DNA of 64,000 bases from Bacteroidota bacterium (GCA_963169645.1 CAUJCO010000008.1:1-64000), one strand, 5' to 3'. Shown: positions 1 through 10,117, counted from the stretch's first letter. Made by a program: numbers and translations. Notes: a model not told the origin generated them from the letters alone.

Positions 1-133
1 GAGTATAGAGTATAGAGTATAGAGTATAGAGTATAGAGTATAGAGTATAGAGTATAGAGTATAGAGTATAGAGTATAGAGTATAGAGTATAGAGTATAGA
101 GTATAGAGTATAGAGTATAGAGTATAGAGTATA
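1..133. repeat. Perfect heptamer array (GAGTATA)x19
   Basis: Nineteen uninterrupted copies of GAGTATA run from the first base to 133. The left end is cut by the window edge, so the true copy number is larger or unknown. No substitutions are visible between copies, which suggests recent slippage-type expansion. The unit carries no reading frame that continues into a gene. It directly precedes a second, different heptamer array. Confidence 0.97.
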
Positions 134-151
134 GAGATAAAACTTAATAAC

Positions 152-263
152 CAAGTCTCCAATCTTAGATCTCCAATCTTAAGTCTTAAGTCTTAAGTCT
201 TAAGTCTCAAGTCTCAAGTCTCAAGTCTCAAGTCTCCAATCTCCAATCTTAAGTCTCCAATCG
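152..263. repeat. Degenerate heptamer array (YAAGTCT / CCAATCT)
   Basis: Sixteen consecutive 7-bp units can be laid out from 152 to 263: CAAGTCT, CCAATCT, TAGATCT, CCAATCT, four TAAGTCT, four CAAGTCT, two CCAATCT, TAAGTCT and CCAATCG. Identical variants occur in runs, as expected from segmental slippage. The array ends 3 bp before the stop codon of the minus-strand AarF-like gene, so it fills that gene's whole 3' flank. The 18 bp between the two arrays (134-151) hold nothing recognisable. Confidence 0.93.
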
Positions 264-265
264 CT

Positions 266-1969
266 TCACGATTTGAGTGCTAAAATAAATCCTAAAGCTA
301 ATAGAGGTGTAAATACAAACCATTGCAATCCAGCAGCGGCTAATATAGAGCCACCCACAATGCAACAGCCACCAAAAATGGTATTTTGCAAGCCGGTTCC
401 AATAGGTTTTTTCTTCTCTACTAATTCTGTTTCAAAGCGTTTAAAAGCCTCTGATAATACTAATGGTGATCGGGTAACGATATCTAATATTTCCGGTGCA
501 TTTTGTAATTGTGTTTTTACCAAATCCAGCGGATTTACTTCGCCCAATACCATTTTGCGAATATGTTTTTTGGTTACTTTTTGGATGTCAAAGCCAGGAA
601 GAATTACGTTTCCGACACCTTCATACGTTATAATTGCTTTTACCATTAAAACTAATTCTAATGGATAATACATGCGATATTTGGATCCTAATGCAACGGA
701 TTCCAAGATTAATTTGGCAAGTGAAAATTCTTTAAAATTAGGTGCTTTCAACCATTTATTCCCGATGGCAATAAATTCTTTTCTAAAGCCTTCTATGTCA
801 CTATCTTTTCCTTTTCTTGCTAATAAAGTTAAGTAACGTGCTGCTCCTTGTGGATCGCCCATTACTAAACTGTTGAAATAATATAGCATGGTTTTTCGGG
901 TACTGTCTTCAAATCGTCCAACCATTCCTAAATCTATAAATCCTACTTGTGGTCCGTTTGGTCCATCCATAATCATTAAATTTCCAGGATGTAGATCAGC
1001 ATGGAAAAATCCATCTTGATACAACATCTGAATAATAGCATACGCACCATAATCTACAATTTTAGCACGTTCTGCTTCGTTATATCTTTCATATGCTCTG
1101 TGGTCGGGTTTGATACCTCTGATGAACTGCATACATACCACATCGCTAGTAGAATATTCTCTGTAAATTTTTGGGAAATGTATTTCCGGATGTTTGGAGA
1201 AATTAACCGCAAATTCTTCTGCATTATCAGCTTCTAAACGAAAATCAACTTCGCGATTGGTATAATCGCAAAATTCCGTAAACATATTCTTAGGTTGTAA
1301 CTGTGGCACAAATAATTCCAATACAGTTCCCATTCCTTTGATGATTTTACTGTCTGTTTGAATTAATTCGCGCGTGCCCGGTTTTAATAATTTTAGTACG
1401 ACTTCTTCACCGGTTCTCAGCGTTGCTCGATGTGTTTGTGCAATTGATGCAGAGCCTAATGGGTTTTGCTTAATTTCGGTAAATACGCGATGTACAGGTT
1501 GTTTAATTTGCTCTTCCACTAATTCAATAAATCGCTCGTATTTTACAGCAGGTAATGCATCTAACAATTTTTTTAATTCATCGGTAATGTCTTTGGGCAA
1601 CATATCTTCTCGCAAACTCATAATTTGTCCGAGCTTGATATAGGTTGCACCTAACATCTCTAATCTTCTTCTTAATTGTACTGAAAAAGGTTGTTTGATT
1701 AATTTCTTTTTTAATAAAGGCCAATGTAACCAAAGGAACAAACGCAATAAGATATCTTGTACAAAACTGAACTTTGCTTTTGTTTCTCTTCTATGTCTTA
1801 AATAGGCATAGCCACCACCTAAAAGTAATCCGATGAGATGGCGATTTGTAATTAGAAAGCGAACAAAAAGTGAACTTGGTTTTTTCTCTATGTATTCTTC
1901 GAATACGCGGTTGGCATCCTGATCTTGTGGATGAATATCTACATTTTCTTCTATTTCTGTGGCTTCCAT
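266..1969 (-). CDS. AarF/UbiB (ABC1) family atypical kinase
   Basis: This is an ABC1/UbiB-family atypical protein kinase-like protein of about 567 residues. Visible hallmarks are the family KxGQ motif (IKLGQIMSLR, about residue 111), an Ala/Ser-rich nucleotide loop (LGSASIAQTH, about 171), a putative ATP-contacting Lys (VVLKLLKP), the catalytic-loop variant FFHADLHPGN, and IDLGM in the metal-binding position. Two hydrophobic helices close the C-terminus and resemble the membrane anchor of UbiB proteins. Relatives are tied to isoprenoid quinone biosynthesis or lipid homeostasis; the substrate here is unknown. The ORF track starts at a TTG (2002). I prefer the ATG at 1969, which gives MEATEIEENV. 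The gene stands alone, with heptamer repeats directly downstream. Confidence 0.88.
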   Translation of the reverse strand: MEATEIEENVDIHPQDQDANRVFEEYIEKKPSSLFVRFLITNRHLIGLLLGGGYAYLRHRRETKAKFSFVQDILLRLFLWLHWPLLKKKLIKQPFSVQLRRRLEMLGATYIKLGQIMSLREDMLPKDITDELKKLLDALPAVKYERFIELVEEQIKQPVHRVFTEIKQNPLGSASIAQTHRATLRTGEEVVLKLLKPGTRELIQTDSKIIKGMGTVLELFVPQLQPKNMFTEFCDYTNREVDFRLEADNAEEFAVNFSKHPEIHFPKIYREYSTSDVVCMQFIRGIKPDHRAYERYNEAERAKIVDYGAYAIIQMLYQDGFFHADLHPGNLMIMDGPNGPQVGFIDLGMVGRFEDSTRKTMLYYFNSLVMGDPQGAARYLTLLARKGKDSDIEGFRKEFIAIGNKWLKAPNFKEFSLAKLILESVALGSKYRMYYPLELVLMVKAIITYEGVGNVILPGFDIQKVTKKHIRKMVLGEVNPLDLVKTQLQNAPEILDIVTRSPLVLSEAFKRFETELVEKKKPIGTGLQNTIFGGCCIVGGSILAAAGLQWFVFTPLLALGFILALKS

Positions 1970-2038
1970 AGGGTAATTAAAAAATATTCTTGTAAGATAC
2001 AATTTCGAGTTTAATCTTCCAATTTTTTTTCACAAAAA

Positions 2039-2066
2039 AATAGCCTTGCATTTAAGCAAGGCTATT
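2039..2066 (-). terminator. Rho-independent terminator of the PorP/SprF-OmpA gene
   Basis: The hairpin TAGCCTTGC / GCAAGGCTA (2041-2049 with 2056-2064, extended by A-T pairs) has a 6-nt loop. On the minus strand it is followed by a run of seven T. It lies 25 bp beyond the stop codon at 2091, so it most likely ends that transcript before the AarF-like gene. Confidence 0.85.
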
Positions 2067-2090
2067 CTATTGTTTTTTATTCTTTATATA

Positions 2091-3815
2091 TTATTTCTTT
2101 TCTATTCTAACGCCTACAATTTCTACTTTGCGTTGTTTAGAAGCGGCAATGCTATAGATAGATTTAGCAATATCTTTTTTGCTGTCGCTGATTTCTTTTG
2201 GAGACATGCTTTCTCCGAAAGGAATGGTAGTAGCCGTTTTTGCTAATACTTTAACATTGTCTCCTAAGTTGTTTTCAATAAAGTTCACAATACTATTAAT
2301 ACGACGCTCAGATAGTTTTTTATTGTATTCTTCAGATGCTAAAGGTGATGCATAACCTCTAAATTCTAACGTAACTATATATCCGCCATCTACTAATTTA
2401 GATAGTTCTTTTAATACCCTATCTACACGGTTAAAGTTGTCATCAATTTGACTAAAGAATGCAGATACGTTCTGGCTGCTATCAGCGGATGCTTTGGTAA
2501 ACGTATTTGCTTTTGATTTATATTGTTGATATAATGTTTGATAATCTGCTGTGTTATTTTGTTTTGGAATATCATTATCAAAATATAATTCAATTGGTAA
2601 TAACGTTAATACTTTTTCTGATGTATTATCTATATTGATAACTTCCGGTTTTTCCGCTTTTAATACAATTGCCGGAACAATCACTTCAATAGAATCTATA
2701 TATTCACCTTTAATCGTGTTTGGTTCAATAGTTCTGTTTATAATAGTATCTACGAAGTTGTTTGAAGAATCTTCATATTTAACACGTACTTTCGTAATTA
2801 CCTCAGCCGGAACATAAACCGGACAAGGTTTTGCTTTTTTCGTTTCACCGAATTCATAGTTCAATACTAATTCAAAAGCTCCTTGTGCTTTTGTAGCTTT
2901 TCGCAAACCGGAAACATTAAAGTCGTATGCTGCTCCTACGCGTAAGGTTTTGTATAAAAAGGATAAATAGGTAATGGCAGCATCGTTGTCCATTGCTCTA
3001 TATCCTAAACCAAATCCTAAACCAAAATCATTTTTCTCTTTAAATCGAACTTCTGCGATGGCATTAACCAATATTTCGTTTGCTTTACGTTGATTTTGAA
3101 AATAAAATCCGGGTTGTACATTCCAATTATCTTTGATGGCCACTTTTGCTTTGGCATAAGCGGAATGTCTTGATGGTAACTCAGAAGAAGTGAGATACAA
3201 GAAGTTTTGATTTGGAGTGTGTAAATTGGATGTTGTCGCACCAATATCTAAAATTGATTTCTCTTTTATTTTTGTTCTGAAGTTTAATCCTAAAGTGAAA
3301 TTTGGATAGGAAATATTGTTGTTGGAAAACGATTCGCCATTTGGAATATTAGGATCAAAAGTGGAACCATTGTATTGGTTGTCGAAGGTTAATCCTTGTT
3401 GATCCAATGATTTAATGGTGATGCCTGCTGTAATACCGATAGTCAATAATTGTTTTTCCTTATTAAAATATTTCCCAAAGTTCATTGTCAAATTGGGATT
3501 GAAAATACTTAAGTTTCCATCTCCGGCTTTATCGTATAAAAAACTAACGCCACCACCGATTAGCCAACCTTTGTTGAATTTTTTAAGCAAACGATCATAA
3601 GATGCCGTCGTTGTTGAATAAGGAACCGGCAATGTTCTCCATTGATCTCTATATAATCCGGCAATACGATTGAGTTTTCCATACTCAGTAACACCAGCAA
3701 ACGCCGGATTTAAATATAAAGGATTGTATTGGATTTGACTAAAATGTGGATCTTGTGCAACAGCAACTTTACATAAAAATGCAAACAATAATCCCAAAAT
3801 TAAACTTCTTTTCAT
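2091..3815 (-). CDS. PorP/SprF-type T9SS outer-membrane protein fused to an OmpA-like domain
   Basis: A 574-residue exported protein. A signal peptide (MKRSLILGLLFAFLCKVAVAQ) leads into the PorP/SprF signature DPHFSQIQYNPLYLNPAFAG, followed by a beta-barrel-like region to about residue 330. The C-terminal third resembles an OmpA peptidoglycan-binding domain (GYASPLASEEYNKKLSERR, about 490-510). The Arg of the LSxxR motif is kept, but the usual Asp of the GHTD loop is not evident. PorP/SprF proteins are about 300 residues and work with the T9SS in secretion or surface anchoring, so this is an OmpA-extended version. It lies downstream of a type B T9SS cargo gene on the same strand, an arrangement known for SprF-like/adhesin pairs. 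A linked role in displaying that cargo is an inference. Confidence 0.87.
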   Translation of the reverse strand: MKRSLILGLLFAFLCKVAVAQDPHFSQIQYNPLYLNPAFAGVTEYGKLNRIAGLYRDQWRTLPVPYSTTTASYDRLLKKFNKGWLIGGGVSFLYDKAGDGNLSIFNPNLTMNFGKYFNKEKQLLTIGITAGITIKSLDQQGLTFDNQYNGSTFDPNIPNGESFSNNNISYPNFTLGLNFRTKIKEKSILDIGATTSNLHTPNQNFLYLTSSELPSRHSAYAKAKVAIKDNWNVQPGFYFQNQRKANEILVNAIAEVRFKEKNDFGLGFGLGYRAMDNDAAITYLSFLYKTLRVGAAYDFNVSGLRKATKAQGAFELVLNYEFGETKKAKPCPVYVPAEVITKVRVKYEDSSNNFVDTIINRTIEPNTIKGEYIDSIEVIVPAIVLKAEKPEVINIDNTSEKVLTLLPIELYFDNDIPKQNNTADYQTLYQQYKSKANTFTKASADSSQNVSAFFSQIDDNFNRVDRVLKELSKLVDGGYIVTLEFRGYASPLASEEYNKKLSERRINSIVNFIENNLGDNVKVLAKTATTIPFGESMSPKEISDSKKDIAKSIYSIAASKQRKVEIVGVRIEKK

Positions 3816-3967
3816 CTATTCTCATTTATTTTTTCTCCATAAAATAGCTTGTTTCTTGTAATAAGCTAGTTGCTATTTTATTCGTGCTAATATAGTTTAT
3901 TTATTTTATAAATTCTTATTCCGTTCCAATATGACTATGCTAAAAATGAAAGGAATTGTATTTGTAT

Positions 3968-6900
3968 TTATCTTAATAAAGTAATATTACCTTTTAGAAC
4001 AATGTTTTTTCCTTCTAAGCAAGTGCCTTTAAAATAATAACCGTACACTTCGGCCGGCAATGCACTTCCTTTATAGGTGCCATCCCAGCCATCATTAATA
4101 GAATTTGATTCGAATACTTTCAAACCCCAACGATCAAAAATTTCTATATGCATTTCTTTTAAATTTTCAGAACGAACATATAATACATCATTATTGCCAT
4201 CATTGTTAGGTGTGAATGCATTGGGAATATAGATGTACATATTCGTGCATGGTAAATATTGAATATTTACTAAAACAGAATCACTGTTACTACAATTGGT
4301 GCGTTGATTGGTTGCAACAACAGTAAATAATGTAGTGGCCTGAATTTGTGCTATTGGATTTTGGATGTGTGCATTGTTTAATAAATCAGATGGCGACCAA
4401 TGATAAGATAATGTTTCGTTGCTTATTACATTTAGTTGTATGTCTTCATTCGGTAAAGCTTGACTTTTATCTGCAGTTGCATCTATGATAGGAAGCGGAT
4501 TGACGGTCAAATTAAGATGCACAATACTGTCGCAGTTTTCGGCTGAAGTTAATTTTATTTCGTACGAACCTGCTTGTGAAAATGTTTGATTTCCAATTTG
4601 AATAGTTTCACCTTGGCAAATAGTACGTGACAAGGTTTCTTCCTTAATCGGAATGGTTCGCAATGTAATATTTATAAGACTATCGCAACCGATAGATGTT
4701 TTTAGATGTATAGTGTAATTTCCTGTTTCTTTTAATATTTGATTACCAATAACCAAACTGTCTCCGGAGCAGATAGCAGCATTCATTTGTACTTTAACCG
4801 TATCTATCACTTGCAATATTAATTGTATCATACTATCGCAACCACCACTTGCCGGAATGTGAACGGTATAAATCCCATTTTCTGTAAATGATTGATTACC
4901 GATGTTTACAAAATCACCTTTGCAAATAGTTTGTTGAATAATTGATTGGAGCGTATCTGTTACTGTTAATTGTAATGTAATAATTGAATCGCAACCGGAA
5001 TTGGATTGCACAGTGTCTGTGTAAATTCCCGATTGTGTGTAGGTGTGATTCCCAAAGGTATAAGATTGTCCGCTACAAATTGCTTTTTGAATGGATGTAT
5101 GTTTTAATGGAATAGTAGTAAGATGAAGTGTAATAATGGAATCGCAACCGGCAACAGACATTAATGTAATTTGATAGGTTCCATTGGTGTAAAATGTTTC
5201 ATGTCCAATTGTGATAGAATCACCTTCGCAAATTTGTTCTTGTATTGATGCTGTTTTTGGAAGCCCAACTTCAACGGTAATGGTTGATGAGTCTATCGGA
5301 TTGCAATTTGTGGAATCTTTTAAATAAAAATGAACTGTGTACGTTCCGGTATTGCTATAAATATGAGTTGGATATTGTGCGGTTGATGTGCTTCCGTCGC
5401 CAAAATCCCAATGCCATTCATTGCCCGGTTGCGTGGAAGTATAACTGAATTGTGTTGTGAGTGGCTGACATCCTTTAGATGGTGTAGCCGTTGTTGTAAT
5501 AATTTGTAATCCGGTTAGTTTAAAGTCGAATTTAAAACCAGCCATATTGCAATTGTCTGCATTGTTATTTGGTCCAATTACGCCGGCAGTGGTCGGGAAT
5601 TCGTTGGTGCCGGCACAGCTGGCACATACTGCTTGATAAACAATTCCATTTTTATCGAATCTGCTCGTACCACCATCAACGTGATCGCCAATGCCTCCGG
5701 TTTCACCAAAATAGGTAGCATACACTAAATTAGCAGCATTTGTATTGAGGTTGATTAAATAGAAATCACTACCATCTGTAGAATCCATTGCAGCATCTGG
5801 TGTAACCGGCATATCAAAAGTGTTTCCATAATTATTAATAAATCCACCCCAACCTACGGCGTAAATATTATTACAAACATCCACTAATAAAGCAGTTGGC
5901 GTGATATTGATTTGCTGTGCATTTTCTGTTCCGAATACGGTAGAAAAAACAGTTGTATTAAGTGTATTATTTAATTTATGAATAAATTGTGGTGCACCTA
6001 CATTATTGTAAACACCATTGCTCACCGGATAAGCACCTAAGGTTTGTCCGAATAAAAATATATTATCATCTAAATCTAAATCCAAAATAAATGCTTGGTC
6101 ATAACCATCCGTTCCTATGTAAGAGGCTGCTTGTACGGCATTTCCATCGTTATCAAAAGATGCAACAAATCCATCCGCATCACCTCCGCGATAGCTTGTA
6201 TTTAATCCATTGTTGGTGTGCGGTAAATCAGTACTGGTGGTGCCACCGCAAATGAAGATATTTTTTTGTTTATCCATGCCAATACTATAAGATGCATCAT
6301 CTCCAGAGCCACCATAATAGGTAGCCCATTTTAAAGACGATAGGTCGGCATTAAATTTTGCTAAAACACCATCGAAACCACCGCCATTGTTAGCTTGTGC
6401 TTTTCCGGCAGTACCCAAAATATCAGAAGAGTTGGTGGTTGAGGTAATATAAATATCACCCAATTCATCAACAGCTATATCACTTCTAGAATCATCGCCA
6501 TAATTATAATTGGTGCTGACACTTGCGTTTAGGCCATCATTACCCGTGCCACCAAAAAAAGTAGAGCCAACCAATGCTGAGCCTGCTGCATTTAATTTTG
6601 TAATGGCAATATCAGAACCATTCGGGTAAAGAATGGAGTTAGACATCGCAAAGGTAAAGTTGCCACCATTGTATGTTTTATTATATGCATTTGCAGTTGT
6701 TGGAAAATCCATAGAGCTGGTTGCCAATACTGCAATTAAATCATTATTGGACGTGCAATATAAACTGGCTAATAATTCATTGGAGCTACCGCCTAAATAA
6801 GTAGAATAAATTTTTGCTGTACCGGTTGCATTGAATTTTGTAATGGCAATATCTGTTGGCTCAGCACCATCGCCACCGTTAAAACTTGTTTGAAATGCAC

Positions 6901-7747
6901 CTAACGAAGTTGGGTATGCTGCACCCAAGGCAATACCACCTAAAAACATATTTCCTGTGTTATCGTGTGTTGCCGATGAACCCCAATTATCTGAAAAACT
7001 GCCGGAATACGTAGAAAATACTAAAGTAGGGTCGATGATTAAATCTTCATTTTTGTTATACGCATTTGGCAGTGAAAACGAGAGTACGTTTTCATTTAAA
7101 ACATATTTACAAGGCACTTCATATTGTTTCCCATTTATATTTTGATATGCATACGGTTTAAGTTCATATATCGTGTTGATTGATGTTTTTATCATTAATC
7201 TACCATCCGTTGTAATAGAGAGTGCATCTACTCCATTATATTGAAATTGTAAATTTTGTACATTTCCATTTTTATGAACAATATAATCTGTTTTTAAAGC
7301 ATTTGCATCTCCATATACCTTAAAATCGATATTTGGATATATATCTTGATATAAAACAGACCCAAATATACTAACATTTGATTTCCATTTTTTTGAATCT
7401 TTTCCGATGAAATAATTGTTGTAATAATTTCGATTATCGGAACTGCTGATAATAACATTGGTATTTGCATTCAACCATTTTACTTCGTAAGCATGTCCTT
7501 TTATTTTTTCTTCTTTTGAGTGTTGTTGTTTTCCTGAATGATGTAAATGTGCTGCATCGATAAATTTATAGGTTAATTTATTTTTTTCTAAAAACACCCA
7601 ACCACCGGATAAATCCGCTTTATAGAGAATAGGAGCTTCCCATTGTCCTTCATTTTTTACATAGTCAATCTTATTTTGTACAATGGATTTTGCACCTACA
7701 TGAGAAAATGCCATCAAAATAAATAGAGATAAGATAAATGTTCTCAT
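3968..7747 (-). CDS. Large secreted SBBP/PKD repeat protein with T9SS type B C-terminal domain
   Basis: A 1259-residue secreted protein. In order: signal peptide (to about residue 19); a conserved Bacteroidota N-terminal domain (YVKNEGQWEAPILYKADL); SBBP-type beta-propeller repeats with IYSTYLGGSSNE-like motifs (about 240-740); one PKD domain (WHWDFGDGS, about 770-815); five repeats of about 51 residues, each with a C-x-G start and a GCDSI-type end (about 835-1085); a short beta-domain; and a gliding-motility-associated C-terminal domain (IPNAFTPNNDGNNDV ... IFDRWG). The last is the type B T9SS sorting signal, so the protein is expected outside the cell. It probably works with the PorP/SprF-OmpA protein encoded 152 bp downstream. 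Ligand or function is unknown; an adhesin or matrix role is plausible. Confidence 0.92.
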   Translation of the reverse strand: MRTFILSLFILMAFSHVGAKSIVQNKIDYVKNEGQWEAPILYKADLSGGWVFLEKNKLTYKFIDAAHLHHSGKQQHSKEEKIKGHAYEVKWLNANTNVIISSSDNRNYYNNYFIGKDSKKWKSNVSIFGSVLYQDIYPNIDFKVYGDANALKTDYIVHKNGNVQNLQFQYNGVDALSITTDGRLMIKTSINTIYELKPYAYQNINGKQYEVPCKYVLNENVLSFSLPNAYNKNEDLIIDPTLVFSTYSGSFSDNWGSSATHDNTGNMFLGGIALGAAYPTSLGAFQTSFNGGDGAEPTDIAITKFNATGTAKIYSTYLGGSSNELLASLYCTSNNDLIAVLATSSMDFPTTANAYNKTYNGGNFTFAMSNSILYPNGSDIAITKLNAAGSALVGSTFFGGTGNDGLNASVSTNYNYGDDSRSDIAVDELGDIYITSTTNSSDILGTAGKAQANNGGGFDGVLAKFNADLSSLKWATYYGGSGDDASYSIGMDKQKNIFICGGTTSTDLPHTNNGLNTSYRGGDADGFVASFDNDGNAVQAASYIGTDGYDQAFILDLDLDDNIFLFGQTLGAYPVSNGVYNNVGAPQFIHKLNNTLNTTVFSTVFGTENAQQINITPTALLVDVCNNIYAVGWGGFINNYGNTFDMPVTPDAAMDSTDGSDFYLINLNTNAANLVYATYFGETGGIGDHVDGGTSRFDKNGIVYQAVCASCAGTNEFPTTAGVIGPNNNADNCNMAGFKFDFKLTGLQIITTTATPSKGCQPLTTQFSYTSTQPGNEWHWDFGDGSTSTAQYPTHIYSNTGTYTVHFYLKDSTNCNPIDSSTITVEVGLPKTASIQEQICEGDSITIGHETFYTNGTYQITLMSVAGCDSIITLHLTTIPLKHTSIQKAICSGQSYTFGNHTYTQSGIYTDTVQSNSGCDSIITLQLTVTDTLQSIIQQTICKGDFVNIGNQSFTENGIYTVHIPASGGCDSMIQLILQVIDTVKVQMNAAICSGDSLVIGNQILKETGNYTIHLKTSIGCDSLINITLRTIPIKEETLSRTICQGETIQIGNQTFSQAGSYEIKLTSAENCDSIVHLNLTVNPLPIIDATADKSQALPNEDIQLNVISNETLSYHWSPSDLLNNAHIQNPIAQIQATTLFTVVATNQRTNCSNSDSVLVNIQYLPCTNMYIYIPNAFTPNNDGNNDVLYVRSENLKEMHIEIFDRWGLKVFESNSINDGWDGTYKGSALPAEVYGYYFKGTCLEGKNIVLKGNITLLR

Positions 7748-7945
7748 AGTTGAATCTTGTTTGAAACTATTATTATGGGTTTTGTCTGTCTCCGCTCTTA
7801 GGCGTCTTAATAAATACTTTCATTACTAAGATACGATTATATCTTTCAAAAATCTATTCCTGTTTTAGAGAACCAACTAATTTCCTATTTTCGGTTTGTG
7901 CGTTCAAAGATAGAATATTTCATAATTCCCTAATTTGATATTCCG

Positions 7946-7953
7946 TAATTTTG
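7946..7953 (+). promoter_or_regulatory. Candidate Bacteroidota -7 element upstream of prfC
   Basis: TAATTTTG matches the Bacteroidota -7 consensus TAnnTTTG and ends 17 bp before the prfC ATG, giving a short leader. I see no TTG at the expected -33 position, so only half of the promoter is supported. The divergent cargo gene starts 198 bp to the left. Confidence 0.38.
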
Positions 7954-7970
7954 CCTATTAAATCTTTAAA

Positions 7971-9572
7971 ATGTCGATAACGGAAGAAATAAAGAGAAGA
8001 AAGACCTTTGCTATTATATCGCATCCGGATGCCGGAAAAACCACGCTAACGGAAAAATTTTTATTGTATGGTGGTGCTATCCAAACGGCTGGTGCGGTAA
8101 AATCTAATAAAATAAAAAAATCGGCTACTTCCGACTTTATGGAAATTGAAAAACAAAGAGGTATTTCGGTGGCAACATCGGTGATGTCATTTGAATATCA
8201 AAATACCTTAATCAATTTGTTAGATACGCCCGGTCATAAGGATTTTGCAGAAGATACGTACCGCACACTCACAGCAGTTGACAGCGTAATATTAGTAGTA
8301 GATTGTGTAAAAGGCGTGGAAATGCAAACAGAAAAATTGATGGAAGTTTGCCGTATGCGTAATATGCCTGTGATTGTTTTTATTAATAAAATGGATAGAG
8401 ATGGTAAAGATCCATTTGATTTGTTAGATGAGCTGGAACAAAAATTATTTATAAAAGTTCGTCCACTTTCTTGGCCAATCGGAGGTGGAAAATTATTTAA
8501 AGGTGTATATAATTTATTTGAAAAAAGACTGAATTTATTCAGGGCATCCTCAACCAAAGTGGAAGAAGAATATGTACAAATAAACGACATCGAAGATGCA
8601 GAATTAGATAAACAAATAGGTGAGCGAGACGCGGCAAAGTTGAGAGAAGATATTGAATTATTAGACGGTGTGTATGAACCATTTGACGAAGAAAATTATA
8701 AGTCGGGCGAAATAGCTCCGGTGTTTTTTGGTTCCGGTGTCAATAATTTTGGCGTAAGAGAGTTGTTGGAAACATTTATTCAAATTGCACCATCGCCACG
8801 AGGCAGAAATACCGACAAGCGAGTTGTAATGCCGACAGAGGAAAAACTTTCCGGGTTTGTTTTTAAAATACATGCCAATATTGACCCAAATCATCGCAGT
8901 AGAATTGCCTTTTTACGTGTTTGTTCCGGAAAATTTGAACGCAATAAATTTTATTATCACACCCGATTAAAGAAAGAATTGCGATTTAGCAATCCGGTTA
9001 CCTTTATGGCATCAGATAAAAATATTGTTGAAGATGCCTATCCGGGCGATGTAATAGGCATGAACGATACCGGTAATTTTAAGATAGGTGATACGCTTAC
9101 GGAAGGTGAAAATATGTTTTTTAAAGGAATTCCAAGTTTCTCACCGGAAATTTTTAAAGAAATGGTAAATACCAATCCAATGAAAACAAAACAATTGGAA
9201 AAAGGTATCCAACAATTAACGGAAGAAGGTGTGGCACAGTTGTTTACAGTGCATACCACACAAGCTAAAATTGTAGGAACGGTGGGCGATTTGCAATTTG
9301 AAGTTATCCAATACAGGTTATTACATGAATATGGTGCATCTTGCCAATTTAAACCGTTGCAATATTATAAAGCATGCTGGGTTACATCGGAGAATGTGGC
9401 TAAATTGAATGAATTTATCAGAACAAAATCCAATTATATTGCGTTTGATAAAGAGCAACAACCGGTATTTTTAGCAAGCTCAGAATGGATTTTGCGATTA
9501 ACACAACAAGATTATCCGGAAATACAATTTCATCTTACTTCAGAGTTTACAAAAGATGAAGTAATAGCATAG
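7971..9572 (+). CDS. prfC: Peptide chain release factor 3
   Basis: A translational GTPase of 533 residues, the usual RF3 length. It recycles RF1/RF2 from the ribosome after termination. The P-loop is SHPDAGKTT (17-25), G3 is DTPGHKDF (85-92) and G4 is NKMD (139-142). The segment [19 protein letters not shown] is the RF3-type switch I, which separates it from EF-G. The ATG at 7971 gives the standard N-terminus [19 protein letters not shown]. It is followed 13 bp later by a thioesterase gene and is probably co-transcribed with it. Confidence 0.97.
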   Translation: MSITEEIKRRKTFAIISHPDAGKTTLTEKFLLYGGAIQTAGAVKSNKIKKSATSDFMEIEKQRGISVATSVMSFEYQNTLINLLDTPGHKDFAEDTYRTLTAVDSVILVVDCVKGVEMQTEKLMEVCRMRNMPVIVFINKMDRDGKDPFDLLDELEQKLFIKVRPLSWPIGGGKLFKGVYNLFEKRLNLFRASSTKVEEEYVQINDIEDAELDKQIGERDAAKLREDIELLDGVYEPFDEENYKSGEIAPVFFGSGVNNFGVRELLETFIQIAPSPRGRNTDKRVVMPTEEKLSGFVFKIHANIDPNHRSRIAFLRVCSGKFERNKFYYHTRLKKELRFSNPVTFMASDKNIVEDAYPGDVIGMNDTGNFKIGDTLTEGENMFFKGIPSFSPEIFKEMVNTNPMKTKQLEKGIQQLTEEGVAQLFTVHTTQAKIVGTVGDLQFEVIQYRLLHEYGASCQFKPLQYYKACWVTSENVAKLNEFIRTKSNYIAFDKEQQPVFLASSEWILRLTQQDYPEIQFHLTSEFTKDEVIA

Positions 9573-9585
9573 ATATAAAAATTTA

Positions 9586-10029
9586 ATGAGTATGAATAAG
9601 CGCGTCGAATTTTTTAAAAGTCAAATTGGTCAAGAGAAATGGCAATATGAATATCCGTTGATGGATTGGTTGAAAACCAAAGTAGTGGCTGCGGAAGAAG
9701 GAAATGTGAAAATGCAATTTGTAGTAGAAAAATATATGCTAAATCCGATTGGGATAATGCATGGCGGAATTATGGCTACAATATTAGATGAAGTGATGGG
9801 AGCAGCCAGTTTTACATTGGGACGGCCACATGGGTTTGCTACCGTAAATATGAATATAGACTTTCTTAATCCGGCAAAAGCAGGTGCGGTAATTTATGGA
9901 GAAGGTACCGTTTTAAGAGCAGGGAAGACGATATTACATATAAAAGCGGAACTCTACGATGAAAACAATACGTTATTTGCTAAGGCTACTTCTAATATGA
10001 TCCGCACAGCGGTGGAACTTCCCATATAG
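9586..10029 (+). CDS. PaaI/YbgC-like hotdog-fold acyl-CoA thioesterase
   Basis: A 147-residue single hotdog-domain protein. The segment GIMHGGIMATILDEVMGAA matches the catalytic helix and loop of PaaI-type thioesterases (HGG followed by an acidic residue), and FATVNMNIDFLNPAKAG matches the following strands. It would hydrolyse an acyl- or aryl-CoA thioester in the cytoplasm; the substrate cannot be read from the sequence. A second ATG two codons in is an alternative start. It follows prfC by 13 bp and converges on the small repeat-peptide gene. Confidence 0.88.
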   Translation: MSMNKRVEFFKSQIGQEKWQYEYPLMDWLKTKVVAAEEGNVKMQFVVEKYMLNPIGIMHGGIMATILDEVMGAASFTLGRPHGFATVNMNIDFLNPAKAGAVIYGEGTVLRAGKTILHIKAELYDENNTLFAKATSNMIRTAVELPI

Positions 10030-10117
10030 AAAAATTGATAAATGATAATTTATTTTAATTTGTTTTGCTAAAAAGTAGCGGAATTGCCTATTTTTTTGTT
10101 TCTTAGAATTGGAGAAA

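Noticed and set aside
152-263. Possible CRISPR-like array
   Set aside because: The units are 7 bp with no spacers and no cas genes nearby, so this is a simple tandem repeat.
7748-7970. Possible small RNA or riboswitch between the type B cargo gene and prfC
   Set aside because: No stable hairpin series or conserved riboswitch core was visible; it looks like an ordinary divergent promoter region.
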